Position numbers and translations under genes: made by a program. The notes under the pieces were generated by a model, which worked only from the letters and a program-made list of their open reading frames with translations, was not told the DNA's origin and searched no databases. DNA of 64,000 nt, from NCBI RefSeq assembly GCF_030012215.1, contig NZ_JASCXX010000012.1, positions 105,792-169,791 of the forward strand, written 5' to 3'. Shown here in pieces: positions 53,499 through 62,501 of this stretch; the first letter of the stretch is position 1, and each line of letters begins with the position of its first letter. Origin of the DNA: Anaerobaca lacustris. GTDB taxonomy: Bacteria; Planctomycetota; Phycisphaerae; Sedimentisphaerales; Anaerobacaceae.

Positions 53499-54413
53499 AT
53501 GGATGACCATCCGATTGTCGTTGAGAACCTGGTCAAGTACTACGAGGGCCGCTGCGTGCTGAACGGCATCGACCTGGAGGTGCCTCGCGGTTGCATCTAC
53601 GGGCTGCTCGGCCGTAACGGGTGCGGCAAGACCACGCTGATCCGCACCCTGCTGGGCCTCGAGCCGCCCACGCGCGGCCGGACCATGCTGCTCGGGCACG
53701 ATTCGAGGCGCCTGTCCGCCAAGGCCCGCGCCCGCATCGGGTACGTGGCCGAGGGGCACAACCTGATCCAGAACTACCGCGTCCGCCGGCTCATCGGCCT
53801 GTGCCGGGACCTGTCGCTGCACTGGAACGAGGCCTTCTTCAGCCAGCTCATGGAGACGTTCCGGCTGCCGATGGATCGCAAGATCAAGGAGCTGTCGGCC
53901 GGCATGAGGGCCGAACTCAACCTTGCGCTGGCGATGGCGGTCGATCCCGAGCTGCTGATCCTCGACGACCCGACGCTCGGCCTCGACACCGTCGCGCGAC
54001 GCCAGTTCCTCGAACTGGCCATCGACCTGATCCAGAAGCAGGACCGCACGATCCTGTTCAGTTCGCACATCCTCGGCGACGTCGAGCGCATCGCCGACCG
54101 GATCGGCATCATGGTCGCCGGCAAGCTCATCGTCGATTGCGAGCTCGATGAGCTCAAACGCCGCGTCCGCAAGCTCCAGGTCCTGTTCCCGTCGGAGGCG
54201 CCGAAGAACCTCTACATCACCGAGATCATCCACCAGCGAAACGCCGGACGTGAGATGGTGCTGACCGTCGCCGACTGGAACCCGCAGAAGCAGGCGATTC
54301 TCCAGACGTTCGGGCCCCAGAGCTGCACCGAACTGGCGATGACGCTGGAGGACATCTTCATCGAGTGCACGAGGCCGGCCACGACGGCGGTCGTCGAAGG
54401 AAGTGAGGTTTGA
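53499..54413 (+). CDS. ABC transporter ATP-binding protein, YtrB-like
   Basis: A 304-residue ATPase with Walker A GRNGCGKTT (38-46), signature LSAGMRAEL (132-140) and Walker B LLILDDPTLGLD, where the usual catalytic Glu is Asp157. This D-D version occurs in YtrB-like ATPases and reduces ATPase turnover in canonical ABC proteins. The switch motif ILFSSHILGDVERIAD is intact. It belongs to the second ABC transporter of this operon. The next gene begins one base after its stop. The C-terminal 85 residues form a small extra domain. Confidence 0.88.
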   Translation: MDDHPIVVENLVKYYEGRCVLNGIDLEVPRGCIYGLLGRNGCGKTTLIRTLLGLEPPTRGRTMLLGHDSRRLSAKARARIGYVAEGHNLIQNYRVRRLIGLCRDLSLHWNEAFFSQLMETFRLPMDRKIKELSAGMRAELNLALAMAVDPELLILDDPTLGLDTVARRQFLELAIDLIQKQDRTILFSSHILGDVERIADRIGIMVAGKLIVDCELDELKRRVRKLQVLFPSEAPKNLYITEIIHQRNAGREMVLTVADWNPQKQAILQTFGPQSCTELAMTLEDIFIECTRPATTAVVEGSEV

Positions 54414-54414
54414 C

Positions 54415-55056
54415 ATGCGAACGTATTGGACGCTGCTGAAACGAGAGATCATCGACCACGTCGCCTACTTCGCAGCCGCCCTGATCCTGAGCGGACTGCT
54501 GACCGCGATGCTGGTCTCGATCGCGTTGAGCTTCGACGAAAGCGACCGCGAACTCTTCGGCCTCGCAGGAGGCATTCCGGCCACGGTCGCGGTTGTGGTC
54601 GGGCTGTGCGGTCTGGGAGTGGCCCAGATGTACGCAGACCGGGTGCGGAACATCTCGGCCTTCCTGACGGCGTTGCCCGTCACGCGGGCGCAGATCTTCG
54701 CCGCCCGCATCGCCGCCGGCGTGCTGGTGATCCTGATCCTCCTGGTCCCGCTGGCCGTCGCGGGGACGATGCTGCTTGGTCCCAATGTGGATGGGGTGCC
54801 GGTCTATCGGGGCATCGTGCCGGACGTGTTTCGCGGCCTCTTCCTGATGTGCCTGGCCTGCTATAGCGTGGGAATCTACGCCGGCTGGCACCGCCGGTCG
54901 CTGGCCCCGACGCTGGGCGCGCTGCCGGTGGTGCTGCTCGTGCCGCTGCTGCTCGTGATCAAGGGGTTCGGTCCCGACGTTGCCGCCATCCTCGCGATCT
55001 TCATCCTTGCCTGCCTGGCCGGCACCTGGTGCCGCTTCGCGTCGTCTTCGCTTTAG
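54415..55056 (+). CDS. ABC-2-type permease of second transporter
   Basis: The 213-residue membrane protein has six hydrophobic spans and opens YWTLLKREIIDHVAYFAAALI, with a GGIPATVAVVVGLCGLG segment and YADRVRNISAFLTALPVTRAQIF, the coupling-helix-like motif of ABC-2 permeases. It is paired with the ATPase one base upstream. ATG at 54415 has GAGG seven bases upstream; a GTG at 54403 is an alternative. Substrate unknown. Confidence 0.8.
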   Translation: MRTYWTLLKREIIDHVAYFAAALILSGLLTAMLVSIALSFDESDRELFGLAGGIPATVAVVVGLCGLGVAQMYADRVRNISAFLTALPVTRAQIFAARIAAGVLVILILLVPLAVAGTMLLGPNVDGVPVYRGIVPDVFRGLFLMCLACYSVGIYAGWHRRSLAPTLGALPVVLLVPLLLVIKGFGPDVAAILAIFILACLAGTWCRFASSSL

Positions 55057-55068
55057 GAGTGCCGAACG

Positions 55069-56796
55069 ATGAAAACCACGACTCACTACCGCGTCAGGGT
55101 CCTGGCCACGGGCGTGATGGTCCTTGTGCTCTTCGCTGTCCCCTTGTACTGGGGCCGCTTCTTCTCGGAGTTCCTGCTCTGCGCCCGCATGCCTGAGGAG
55201 GCCACGCGAGTGGAGGTCTCGCCGTCGGGGATTCTGCCCGACGAAATTGAGAACGATCCCAATGCCGACCGACGCTCGATCGCCTCTACGCGAATGGATG
55301 CCGGATTTCTCGCTATGTCGTTGGGGGTTGCCGATTACTTCCTTTCCAGAAGCCCGGGCGGGGACCGCTCGGATGTCTTCTATTACTCCCCGGACAAGGC
55401 GTGGATGTACTTCGACCGGTCGGCCGGGCAGATCGTGTTTAGCGATACGTACTGGGACCGCCGCGACGGCGGTGGGAGCATCGAGCGGCCGACGGCGGTC
55501 CATTACGCCGGACCGGACGGCGTGTCCAAGTCGGCGGGCGAGGAGCTTGGCCGATTCCGCGATCCCATCCACGTTGCCGGCGCTTCGCTGCACCACGTCG
55601 TCTACGACAGGACGCTGCATCGTTTCTTTGCGATTGACTGCGAGGCCATGACCGTCAAGGGCGGAGCGGAGCTGACGGACACCATACTGCGAAGGCCGCT
55701 CGTGATGGGCTCTCCGGCGTACTACGAAGGTCTCCGTCTCAGTTGGCAGGCGCCCACGCAACGAGTCCTGCGCGAGGCGCAGGACGAGGATTCGGCGCCG
55801 CGGTATGAGCATCGCTTCACGATCCGATTCAGTACGAGCAGTAATTACTGGAGCCGATACCTCCCTGTGATCGACGCCTCCGGGCAAATCGCTCTGCTGG
55901 ACCAGCGGACGTTGGAGCTGGTCCCCGCAAAGGGCATATTGCCTGTTCCCAAGACGTTGTACGGCGAAGGGTCGCGTCGGCCTTCGCAGTTGCTCAAGCA
56001 TGAGGTCCAGGCGATCACGATCGGGCCCGAGAGTGAGTACGCCGGACTGCTTGCCGCCGGCGTCTCGCGTCAGGGGACGTCTCTGGCGATGTCGATCTTC
56101 GACAAGGACGGCAACATGGTAACGAGGGCCGACACCATCGCAATGTCCTACAGGCATGGGTTTGCGAGGGAGGTGCAGGTCGGCTCGGCACGGGTCGCTT
56201 TATTTGGGGCGCCATGGGCGCCGGCGCTGACGGTGTCGAAGTACCTGCTGGAGAACGTCCATCCGCCCATCCTGACGGTGGCCTCGTTCTTCCTCGTCAA
56301 TCGGATCGAAGCCGGTTTGAGCCACCGGATGTTGCTGCTGGTCCCGAATTCGTTTGCGGCGATGCAGCGGGACCAGACTCGCCAGGGTATCGTCTCGCAA
56401 TTCGTCGGAGCGGTGTTCATCATCCTGCCGGGGATTCTGCTGGCGGTGCTCCTGGCCTGGCGCGTGGTTCGCGATGCGGCCGATACGGGCCTGCCCGGCG
56501 GCGCCCGTTCGCTGTGGCTGCTCGGCACGCTCGCCTTCGGTCTGCCGGCGTACATCACGTATCGCATGACCCGGCCGAAAGAGGCGCTCGTCACCTGCGC
56601 CAATTGCGGATTGCGCCGCCGGCCCGACATGGACCGCTGCCACCGGTGCAACGGCCCGTGGAACCTGCCCGAGTTGGCGCCGCCCGCCTGGCGCGTGCTC
56701 GATGGGGGCGCAGAACCCTCCGAGCGGCCCGTCGCGTCCGAAGACTCCGCCGATTCGGGGGAACAAAACGACGACTCGTCTGTCGAATCTGTGTGA
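55069..56796 (+). CDS. Membrane protein with C-terminal zinc ribbon, unknown function
   Basis: I do not recognise this 575-residue protein. One N-terminal membrane segment (about 8-32) leads to a large extracytoplasmic beta-rich domain (WMYFDRSAGQIVFSDTYWD, SGQIALLDQRTLELV). There follow two or more membrane segments (about 445-468, 482-502) and then a cytoplasmic zinc ribbon CANCGLRRRPDMDRCHRC (about 510-527). It ends in an acidic tail. It lies 12 bp after the second permease gene, so it may be an accessory or sensor subunit. Proteins of this shape follow YtrA-type ABC genes in other planctomycetes, as far as I can recall. Confidence 0.7.
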   Translation: MKTTTHYRVRVLATGVMVLVLFAVPLYWGRFFSEFLLCARMPEEATRVEVSPSGILPDEIENDPNADRRSIASTRMDAGFLAMSLGVADYFLSRSPGGDRSDVFYYSPDKAWMYFDRSAGQIVFSDTYWDRRDGGGSIERPTAVHYAGPDGVSKSAGEELGRFRDPIHVAGASLHHVVYDRTLHRFFAIDCEAMTVKGGAELTDTILRRPLVMGSPAYYEGLRLSWQAPTQRVLREAQDEDSAPRYEHRFTIRFSTSSNYWSRYLPVIDASGQIALLDQRTLELVPAKGILPVPKTLYGEGSRRPSQLLKHEVQAITIGPESEYAGLLAAGVSRQGTSLAMSIFDKDGNMVTRADTIAMSYRHGFAREVQVGSARVALFGAPWAPALTVSKYLLENVHPPILTVASFFLVNRIEAGLSHRMLLLVPNSFAAMQRDQTRQGIVSQFVGAVFIILPGILLAVLLAWRVVRDAADTGLPGGARSLWLLGTLAFGLPAYITYRMTRPKEALVTCANCGLRRRPDMDRCHRCNGPWNLPELAPPAWRVLDGGAEPSERPVASEDSADSGEQNDDSSVESV

Positions 56797-56921
56797 CCGT
56801 TGCTTCGATGGCGGCCTCATACAGGTGACGGCCGTGGTGGAGGGGGGCAGACATCGGCCGATGAGATCGGGCGGGATCGTCCTGCCGGCAAAGGTAAGCG
56901 GATGGCGCGTGGAGCGTGGCG

Positions 56922-57485
56922 ATGAGTGCGGAGAATCAATACATGGTCCTGCTGGATCGGGCCCGTGCGGGCGACCGGGCGGGCATGGGCGAGCTGGCCG
57001 GCGTGGTCTGGCGGCGATTGCATCCCTTTGTCTTTCGGATCACGCTGTGTCACGATGTCACCGAAGACGTGCTGCAGGAGACGCTTCTGGCGATGATCTG
57101 TGGCGTCGAATCGCTGCGTGAGCCGCAGCGCTTCTGGCCCTGGATGTATCAGATCGCCTATGCCAAGACCCGGGACGCCTTCCGCAAGCGCCGTCGCCAG
57201 ACGTCCGTGCAAAGCGCTCTGCTCGACCGCCGTCGCACCGACGGCGCGTGGGGCGACGGCGATCCGGCGGATGCGAGGCTTCGCGCCGAGACGCGCGAAC
57301 GCGTGGCCGCCGCCGTCGAGCGGCTCCGGGACCCCCACCGTGACGTCGTCCATCTTCGCTGCTACGAGGAGCTGTCCTACACCGAAATCGCCTCGCGCAC
57401 CCGCACCACCCCCCAGCGTGCCCGCGTCCACTTCCACCGCGCCAAAGCCTCCCTCAGACAGCGGTTGCAGGCTTGCTGCACGTGA
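56922..57485 (+). CDS. RNA polymerase sigma factor, ECF-like
   Basis: The 187-residue protein has sigma region 2 (DVTEDVLQETLLAMICGVES, WPWMYQIAYAKTRDAFRKRR) and region 4 (DPHRDVVHLRCYEELSYTEI, TPQRARVHFHRAKASLRQRL), separated by a short linker, and no region 1 or 3. This is an ECF-like factor. No anti-sigma gene is adjacent; the gene before it, 125 bp upstream, is the zinc-ribbon membrane protein. ATG at 56922 is chosen over the GTG two codons earlier. It may direct envelope-related genes, but the target is unknown. Confidence 0.85.
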   Translation: MSAENQYMVLLDRARAGDRAGMGELAGVVWRRLHPFVFRITLCHDVTEDVLQETLLAMICGVESLREPQRFWPWMYQIAYAKTRDAFRKRRRQTSVQSALLDRRRTDGAWGDGDPADARLRAETRERVAAAVERLRDPHRDVVHLRCYEELSYTEIASRTRTTPQRARVHFHRAKASLRQRLQACCT

Positions 57486-57509
57486 CGATGCTCATCGTTG
57501 ACTCGATTG

Positions 57510-57686
57510 TTACATGGCGCTGGGCTCGTTCGTTGGTTTTCTTGCCGGCAAAGACACCAAGCCTTCTTGCGATTGGCTCTGCCGGCGACAGATGTCTTCG
57601 AAGATGGCGTCCGGATCGTGGTGGAACTGAGATGCATATTCTTCGCGAAGCTCGCGAGTCTCTTTGATGATCGGGTCTTGCCACAT
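57510..57686 (-). CDS. Small partner/antitoxin-like protein of PIN-type toxin
   Basis: An intact 58-residue frame: MWQDPIIKETRELREEYASQ at the start, then FHHDPDAIFEDICRRQ and a Pro/Arg-rich tail. Comparable short proteins follow PIN-domain toxin genes in many planctomycete genomes. It begins three bases past the stop of the broken PIN gene and so was probably once its partner. It has no obvious DNA-binding domain. Function not proven; its survival next to a dead toxin gene is notable. Confidence 0.7.
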   Translation of the reverse strand: MWQDPIIKETRELREEYASQFHHDPDAIFEDICRRQSQSQEGLVSLPARKPTNEPSAM

Positions 57687-57689
57687 TGG

Positions 57690-57955
57690 TTAACCCTCCA
57701 TGAGTTCTTGAGGCGTACAGATGATCGGCGGTTCATAGCCGTATTGACGACACACCGTCTCGATTCCCGTCCGCATTACAGCATTGGCAATATGGGCACA
57801 GTTCCACGTGAGTAGATAGTCCATACCGTTCGCCGTTGCCACCACTCTATGGTCGTATCCTGGTTCCCTCTCACGCGGACATCATCGCTCTGCCTGGCCG
57901 TGAGGTAGCTCGGGATCGACGTCTCAATGTAGATTGTAGGTCTTGCGCTCGTCAT
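57690..57955 (-). pseudogene. PIN-domain (VapC-type) toxin gene with internal deletion
   Basis: The first frame (start 57955) gives TIYIETSIPSYLTARQSDD, the typical N-terminus with the catalytic Glu/Asp region of PIN toxins. The frame then shifts, and the final part in another frame reads RVVATANGMDYLLTWNCAHI, then ANAVMRTGIETVC and YEPPIICTPQELM, the usual C-terminus. About half of a typical 150-residue protein (the middle) is missing. The first frame stops at 57776-57778. This is a dead gene produced by a deletion plus frameshift. Confidence 0.8.
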
Positions 57956-58107
57956 TGTCGTCTTGCCGCAGGCGGTCCTGCCAACTATTGGTTCTGCTGT
58001 AACTTACCGCTGCTCAATTCTACAGAAATGCCTGCTTCATGGAAAGGGTGTTTCCGCGCAGTCAGGACGTGTCCAAGTGTCTCCGCCGCCTGGGGCGGCC
58101 CATCCGG

Positions 58108-58147
58108 GCGGAAAGAAAACGAGGCAGGCGCGGGGGGCCTGCCTCGT
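58108..58147 (-). terminator. Intrinsic terminator of the sugar-metabolism operon
   Basis: On the minus strand, ACGAGGCAGGC and GCCTGCCTCGT form a perfect 11-bp stem with a 7-nt loop, followed by TTTTCTTTCC. It lies 33 bp past the stop of the isomerase gene at 58180. Confidence 0.9.
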
Positions 58148-58179
58148 GGGTGCGTCTTGCTTTGGGCCGAGCCGGACGG

Positions 58180-58995
58180 CTACGGCCAGAATTTGTGGAG
58201 GTAATCGATGCTCCTTTGGGCAATGGTTTCGGGGTCGGGGTCGTACTTGAAGACCTCGACCGAGAGCCACTGGTCCCAGCCGACCTCGTCGATTGCCTCG
58301 GCGATGGGGGCGTAATCGACCTCGCCCATGCCGGGGCCGTAGAGGTTGGCGTCGTTGACGTGGAAGTGGCCGATCTCGTCGGCCGTCACCGAACGGATGA
58401 TCTCCGGCACCGGCCGGGCCTCCGAGCACATCGCCTTGACGTCGAGATGGATCTTCAGGCTCGGATGGTTCACCTGGCGAACCAGCTTCATTCCATCCTC
58501 GACCGTGTTGATGAAGTCCGTCTCGACCGGCGACAGCGGCTCCAAGGCGATCGTCAGGCCGAGATCACCTGCCTTATCAAGCACCGAGCCGAGCAGGTCG
58601 GCCGCACGCTGCCATGCGCCGGCGTAGGTCTGGCCCGCGACGAGGCTTCGCTGTTTGGGCGAGCCGAGCACCAGGACCTTGCCGCCGAGATCGCTGCACA
58701 AATCGAGCAGGGCGGCGAGGTAATCCCGCGTGCGCGTCCAGGTCGCCTCGTCGGGCGTGGTCATGTGCAGGCCCGTCGGCCCGGCGAACAGCCAGTGCAG
58801 CCCCACGCATTCAAGCCCGTGGTCTTCGATTACCTGCCGGGTCTCTTTGCGCTGCGCGGCAGTGACCTCGGTCGCCGACGGCGCCAACGTGAACGGCGCG
58901 ATCTCCAGACCATGATAGCCCAGCCTTCGCGCGATCTTGGCCACCTCGGCCATCGGCCGGCCTTCGAACATCTCGTTGCACAACGCGAACCGCAT
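58180..58995 (-). CDS. Sugar phosphate isomerase/epimerase (xylose isomerase-like TIM barrel)
   Basis: The 271-residue cytoplasmic protein has the AP-endonuclease-2/TIM-barrel pattern: MRFALCNEMFEGRPMAEVA, GYHGLEIAPF, GLHWLFAGP, and metal ligands in IALEPL, KIHLDVKAM, IGHFHVND and LSVEVFKYD. Members isomerise or epimerise keto-sugars or inositol derivatives using a divalent metal. Its start shares one base with the stop of the Gfo/Idh/MocA gene (TGATG), so they are translationally coupled. Substrate unknown. Confidence 0.88.
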   Translation of the reverse strand: MRFALCNEMFEGRPMAEVAKIARRLGYHGLEIAPFTLAPSATEVTAAQRKETRQVIEDHGLECVGLHWLFAGPTGLHMTTPDEATWTRTRDYLAALLDLCSDLGGKVLVLGSPKQRSLVAGQTYAGAWQRAADLLGSVLDKAGDLGLTIALEPLSPVETDFINTVEDGMKLVRQVNHPSLKIHLDVKAMCSEARPVPEIIRSVTADEIGHFHVNDANLYGPGMGEVDYAPIAEAIDEVGWDQWLSVEVFKYDPDPETIAQRSIDYLHKFWP

Positions 58996-60470
58996 CAGAC
59001 GGACTCCGGAACGACGAACGGCTCGCGGTAGTTGCGCTTCAGGAACATGTTCGCCAGCTCGCTGTGTTCGCCGACGTACTGCTCCTTGTCGGCGTCCATC
59101 GTCAGCATCGGTCCGATCGTGATCGGCTCTTTCTCCAGGTCCACCTCATTGGCGGCCAGGTGTTCGAGCATCCGATTGAACGAATCCATCATCTCGGCAT
59201 TGTCGCCGATGGTCGTCTTGATCTCATCCGGCGAGGCCTTCTTGCCCAGGTGATGGGAGGTGTTGGCCATGTGGCACAGGGCCGCCGAGATGTGTCCGAC
59301 CTCGATGTCGCCGTTGAGGTCGCTGACCTTGCGGCTGCGGACGGCCTTGATGAAGTTCTCGTGGTGCCCGGCGCCGCCGCGACCGGAGAACTGCTTGATC
59401 CGCTTGCCGTCGTTGTCGTAGATCCAGCCGCCGCCGTCGTCGCAGGGGAAATATCCGCCTTCGCACTGCACGCAGTCGCCGACGCGCGTGCCGCGGAAAT
59501 GATCCATCGCGCGATCGTCTTTCTTGCGGGGCAGGCCGCGGACCTCGAAGATCAGCGGAGCGGGCTTGTAGTCGAAGAAGGCGATCTGCGTGTTGGCGGT
59601 TTCGCCCACGTCGCCCGTCTCGCCGACGCCGAACCGACCGCCGATGCTGAAGGCGTGTCGGGGCAGTCCCGGATCGCCCAGCGCCCAGCGGGCGATGTCC
59701 ATCTCGTGCGGGCCCTGGTTGCCGATGTCGCCGTTGCCGGTGTTCCACATCCAGTGCCAGACGTAATGGAATTGGCTGCGGTGCAGCGGGACCATGTCGG
59801 CCGGACCGCACCACTGGTTGTAGTCCACGGTGGACGGAATCGGCGCCGGGCCGTTCGTGCCCGGGACGATCCCGTTGGTGCCGGGGCCCCGTCCCTTGTA
59901 GCAGAACCCGCGAACCCACTGGATCTTGCCGATGTGGCCTTCCCGGATCCACTCGAACGCCGCCGGATGCGCCTCGGACGACCGCTTCTGCATCCCGATC
60001 TGAACGATGCGATTGTACTTGCGGGCCGCCTCGACCATCTTGCGGCCTTCCCAGATGTTGTGCGAAGCCGGCTTCTCGATGTAGACGTCCTTGCCCGCCT
60101 GGCACGCCCAGATCGTCACCAGCGCGTGCCAGTGGTTGGGCGTCGCCGACGTGATGACGTCGATGTCCTTGTCTTCGAGCAGCCTGCGGACGTCGGTATA
60201 GGTCCGCAGCTTGTACCCTTCCTTCTCCTCGAACGCCTTGGCTTTGCCCTCCATCTGCCGAGTGTCGGCGTCGCAGATGGCCACCAGCTTGGCGCCTTCG
60301 CAGCCGTGGAAGTACCGCATGTGGCCTCCGCCCTGACCGCCGACCCCGACGACGGCCACGCGAATCTGATCGTTGGCGCCGAGCACGCGCGAATGCGGCC
60401 CCGCCAGCGCCAGGCCCACACCGGCGGCCACCGAGCTTTTGATGAAGTCGCGACGTGTTACACTACCCAT
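58995..60470 (-). CDS. Tat-exported Gfo/Idh/MocA-family oxidoreductase
   Basis: The 491-residue protein starts with a twin-arginine signal (TRRDFIKSSVAAGVGLALAG). It then has a Rossmann domain (VAVVGVGGQGGGHMRYFHG, ICDADTRQMEG, SATPNHWHA) with the catalytic-Lys region VYIEKPASHN, and the C-terminal substrate domain (GNGDIGNQGPHEMDIARW). The family uses NAD(P) to oxidise or reduce sugars; planctomycetes have many Tat-exported copies. It is the middle gene of a three-gene operon with two TIM-barrel proteins, suggesting stepwise conversion of a sugar or sugar acid. Confidence 0.9.
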   Translation of the reverse strand: MGSVTRRDFIKSSVAAGVGLALAGPHSRVLGANDQIRVAVVGVGGQGGGHMRYFHGCEGAKLVAICDADTRQMEGKAKAFEEKEGYKLRTYTDVRRLLEDKDIDVITSATPNHWHALVTIWACQAGKDVYIEKPASHNIWEGRKMVEAARKYNRIVQIGMQKRSSEAHPAAFEWIREGHIGKIQWVRGFCYKGRGPGTNGIVPGTNGPAPIPSTVDYNQWCGPADMVPLHRSQFHYVWHWMWNTGNGDIGNQGPHEMDIARWALGDPGLPRHAFSIGGRFGVGETGDVGETANTQIAFFDYKPAPLIFEVRGLPRKKDDRAMDHFRGTRVGDCVQCEGGYFPCDDGGGWIYDNDGKRIKQFSGRGGAGHHENFIKAVRSRKVSDLNGDIEVGHISAALCHMANTSHHLGKKASPDEIKTTIGDNAEMMDSFNRMLEHLAANEVDLEKEPITIGPMLTMDADKEQYVGEHSELANMFLKRNYREPFVVPESV

Positions 60471-60535
60471 AATGGCTCCTTTCTCTAAAGGTCTGCACTC
60501 GAATGCGATTGCATTCGTCTGTCTTTCGTCTTGCC

Positions 60536-62320
60536 TCAGGAGGCGTATTCCTGATAACGCTCGGCCACCTTGCCTTCGACTTCATTGCCCTTGTGGAAAT
60601 AGAAGCGCCACTTGAAGGTGACGCTCTCGCCGGCCGGGACGACCAGATTGCCGGTGCCGGCCGGCTTCCTCTCGAAGTCGTGAATGCCGAACGGATTGGC
60701 CGCAAACAGCCCGTAGTCCCGCACGTGCCACCACGTCGGATGGCGCGGGTTGCCCGGATGGTCGAAGATCGCCACGCCCACCACGTCGCCGTCGACGGGC
60801 CCGTAGTAGTCGCACCAGGCGGCGCGCTTGCCCCAGGTCGCGCCGTCTCGCACGCCCTCGCTGTTGACGATGTGCCCCTGGCCCACCGAGCCTTTCAGCC
60901 GCATCGTGGGCGCTAGGCGGATCGCCATCGACCCTTCCTTCGTGTCGCCGAAGACCAGCTCGCCGTGCGAAGCGTGGATCGTGACTTCGAGGTCCAGGAT
61001 TCGTGCGTCCGGTCCGCCCGAGAAGCGGTGCCGGCGGGTGTCGGTGCAGATGGTCCGCCCGTCCGGGGCGATCCAGTTGTTCTGTGACGTGATGACGCCG
61101 ACCTGCGGCCCCGAGCTGACCTCGATGAACTTGTCGTGGACGATCCGCCCGCGCGTGTCGCCGTCGGCCCAGAAGTCCACGCCGTTGACGTCGCCGTGCG
61201 TGAACCAGAGCGACTTGTGGTGCGGATGGTCCCGGGCCTCGTCGGGCTTCTCGGCCATCGGCCAATGACGAATCACCGCCGCGCCCGTCGGCCCCATCAC
61301 CGGATAGAAGTAGGGTCGCGGCTTGGCGGTGTGGCAGTACTCCGTGAACGGCTTGCCGTCGATCTCGACCGTGACTCTGTCGCTGTGCTGCGTGACCTTC
61401 ACTCCGCTGCCCGATCGCGTCCCGCCCGACTGCGCCGTGGCGACCATCCGCGCAAACACCGCTCTCTGCGCCGCCAGCGCCGCCACGCGGTCGTCGGGCC
61501 GCGTCCGCGCCTCCAGGAGGACCCATCCGTCGTAGTCGGTCCCCACCATCAGGTCGATCAGCTCCTGGTAAGGATAGTCGTCCATGTCCAGCTCGCGGAC
61601 GTGCGCGGTAGCGCCGAAGAAAGGCCGGACCAGATGGAAATTGTATGCCAGCCCCTCGCCTTCAAGGTCCTGGCCGTTGCAGTTCCAGCAGACCTTCACG
61701 TTTGGGTGGTCGGCGGCGTCCATGATCGCCTTGATCACCGGCAGCGGCGAGCACCCGCCATGCACTTCGAGCCGGATCTCCTGCCCATGCGACTCGCCGA
61801 ATGCGCCGAGTTCGTTCAGCGACCGGCCGATCTGCTCGATCGTCTTCTCGTAGGGAACACCCTTCGGCAGGGCGTCCGGCTTGACCTTGACGCCCGAGCC
61901 GCCGCAGTCGGCCGACAGCCGCACGTACTCCTTGGCCCCTTCGATGTCCCTTTGCAGACGGTCGCGCTCCGGATGGTGGAACGCGAAGTTGGTCCCGAGC
62001 CCGACCAGTGTCACGCCGCTGTCGGCGAACCGTTTCTTGACGTCGGCTCGCTCGGCCTGGCTCAGATTCGATTCGACCCCGTGTGCGTGCTGGGTCCGAA
62101 GCTCGACGCCGAGAACGCCGGTCTTGCGGCAGTTGGCGATCAGCGCCGGCAGCGTCCAGTCGTCGCCCCAGAGGTACGTGACCAGGCCGAATCTCATCTT
62201 CGCGCCCGGCGCGGCCCCCGAGAGCAGGCCCTTGCCCAGCGGACCCAGGGCCACCACGCCGGCCCCCAGAACCATCGAATGTGTGAGAAATTCCCGGCGT
62301 GTGGTCTGACGTTCACTCAT
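60536..62320 (-). CDS. Tat-exported TIM-barrel isomerase fused to DUF6807 (PmoA-like)
   Basis: A 594-residue fusion. The Tat signal TTRREFLTHSMVLGAG leads to a sugar isomerase-like TIM barrel (about 40-295; LEVHGGCSPLPVIKAIMDAA, KVCWNCNGQDLEGEGLAYN, VLLEARTRPDDR). Then comes a DUF6807 domain (about 305-594; YFYPVMGPTGAAVIRHWPM, DHPHHKSLWFTHGDVNGVDFW, the latter its conserved His-rich motif, and FDHPGNPRHPTWWHVRDYGL). DUF6807 has been called PmoA-like, with no established function. The two halves occur separately elsewhere, so they probably act on the same sugar. It is the first gene of the operon, behind the promoter at 62502-62530. Confidence 0.85.
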   Translation of the reverse strand: MSERQTTRREFLTHSMVLGAGVVALGPLGKGLLSGAAPGAKMRFGLVTYLWGDDWTLPALIANCRKTGVLGVELRTQHAHGVESNLSQAERADVKKRFADSGVTLVGLGTNFAFHHPERDRLQRDIEGAKEYVRLSADCGGSGVKVKPDALPKGVPYEKTIEQIGRSLNELGAFGESHGQEIRLEVHGGCSPLPVIKAIMDAADHPNVKVCWNCNGQDLEGEGLAYNFHLVRPFFGATAHVRELDMDDYPYQELIDLMVGTDYDGWVLLEARTRPDDRVAALAAQRAVFARMVATAQSGGTRSGSGVKVTQHSDRVTVEIDGKPFTEYCHTAKPRPYFYPVMGPTGAAVIRHWPMAEKPDEARDHPHHKSLWFTHGDVNGVDFWADGDTRGRIVHDKFIEVSSGPQVGVITSQNNWIAPDGRTICTDTRRHRFSGGPDARILDLEVTIHASHGELVFGDTKEGSMAIRLAPTMRLKGSVGQGHIVNSEGVRDGATWGKRAAWCDYYGPVDGDVVGVAIFDHPGNPRHPTWWHVRDYGLFAANPFGIHDFERKPAGTGNLVVPAGESVTFKWRFYFHKGNEVEGKVAERYQEYAS

Positions 62321-62501
62321 GATTGCGCCCCTTTGGAATAGACATGACAGATGCCGAAGGACAACACCGCTCCAGCGAAGCTCCTACGATTCGTCCAGCC
62401 TGTGACGGAGACACCCGTCGTGCGACGATCGGCGCAGGGGCCTGAAGCGGCCCTGTGCCGCAAGGCAGCCGATTCCGACGGGGGCCAACCCATAAAACCA
62501 C

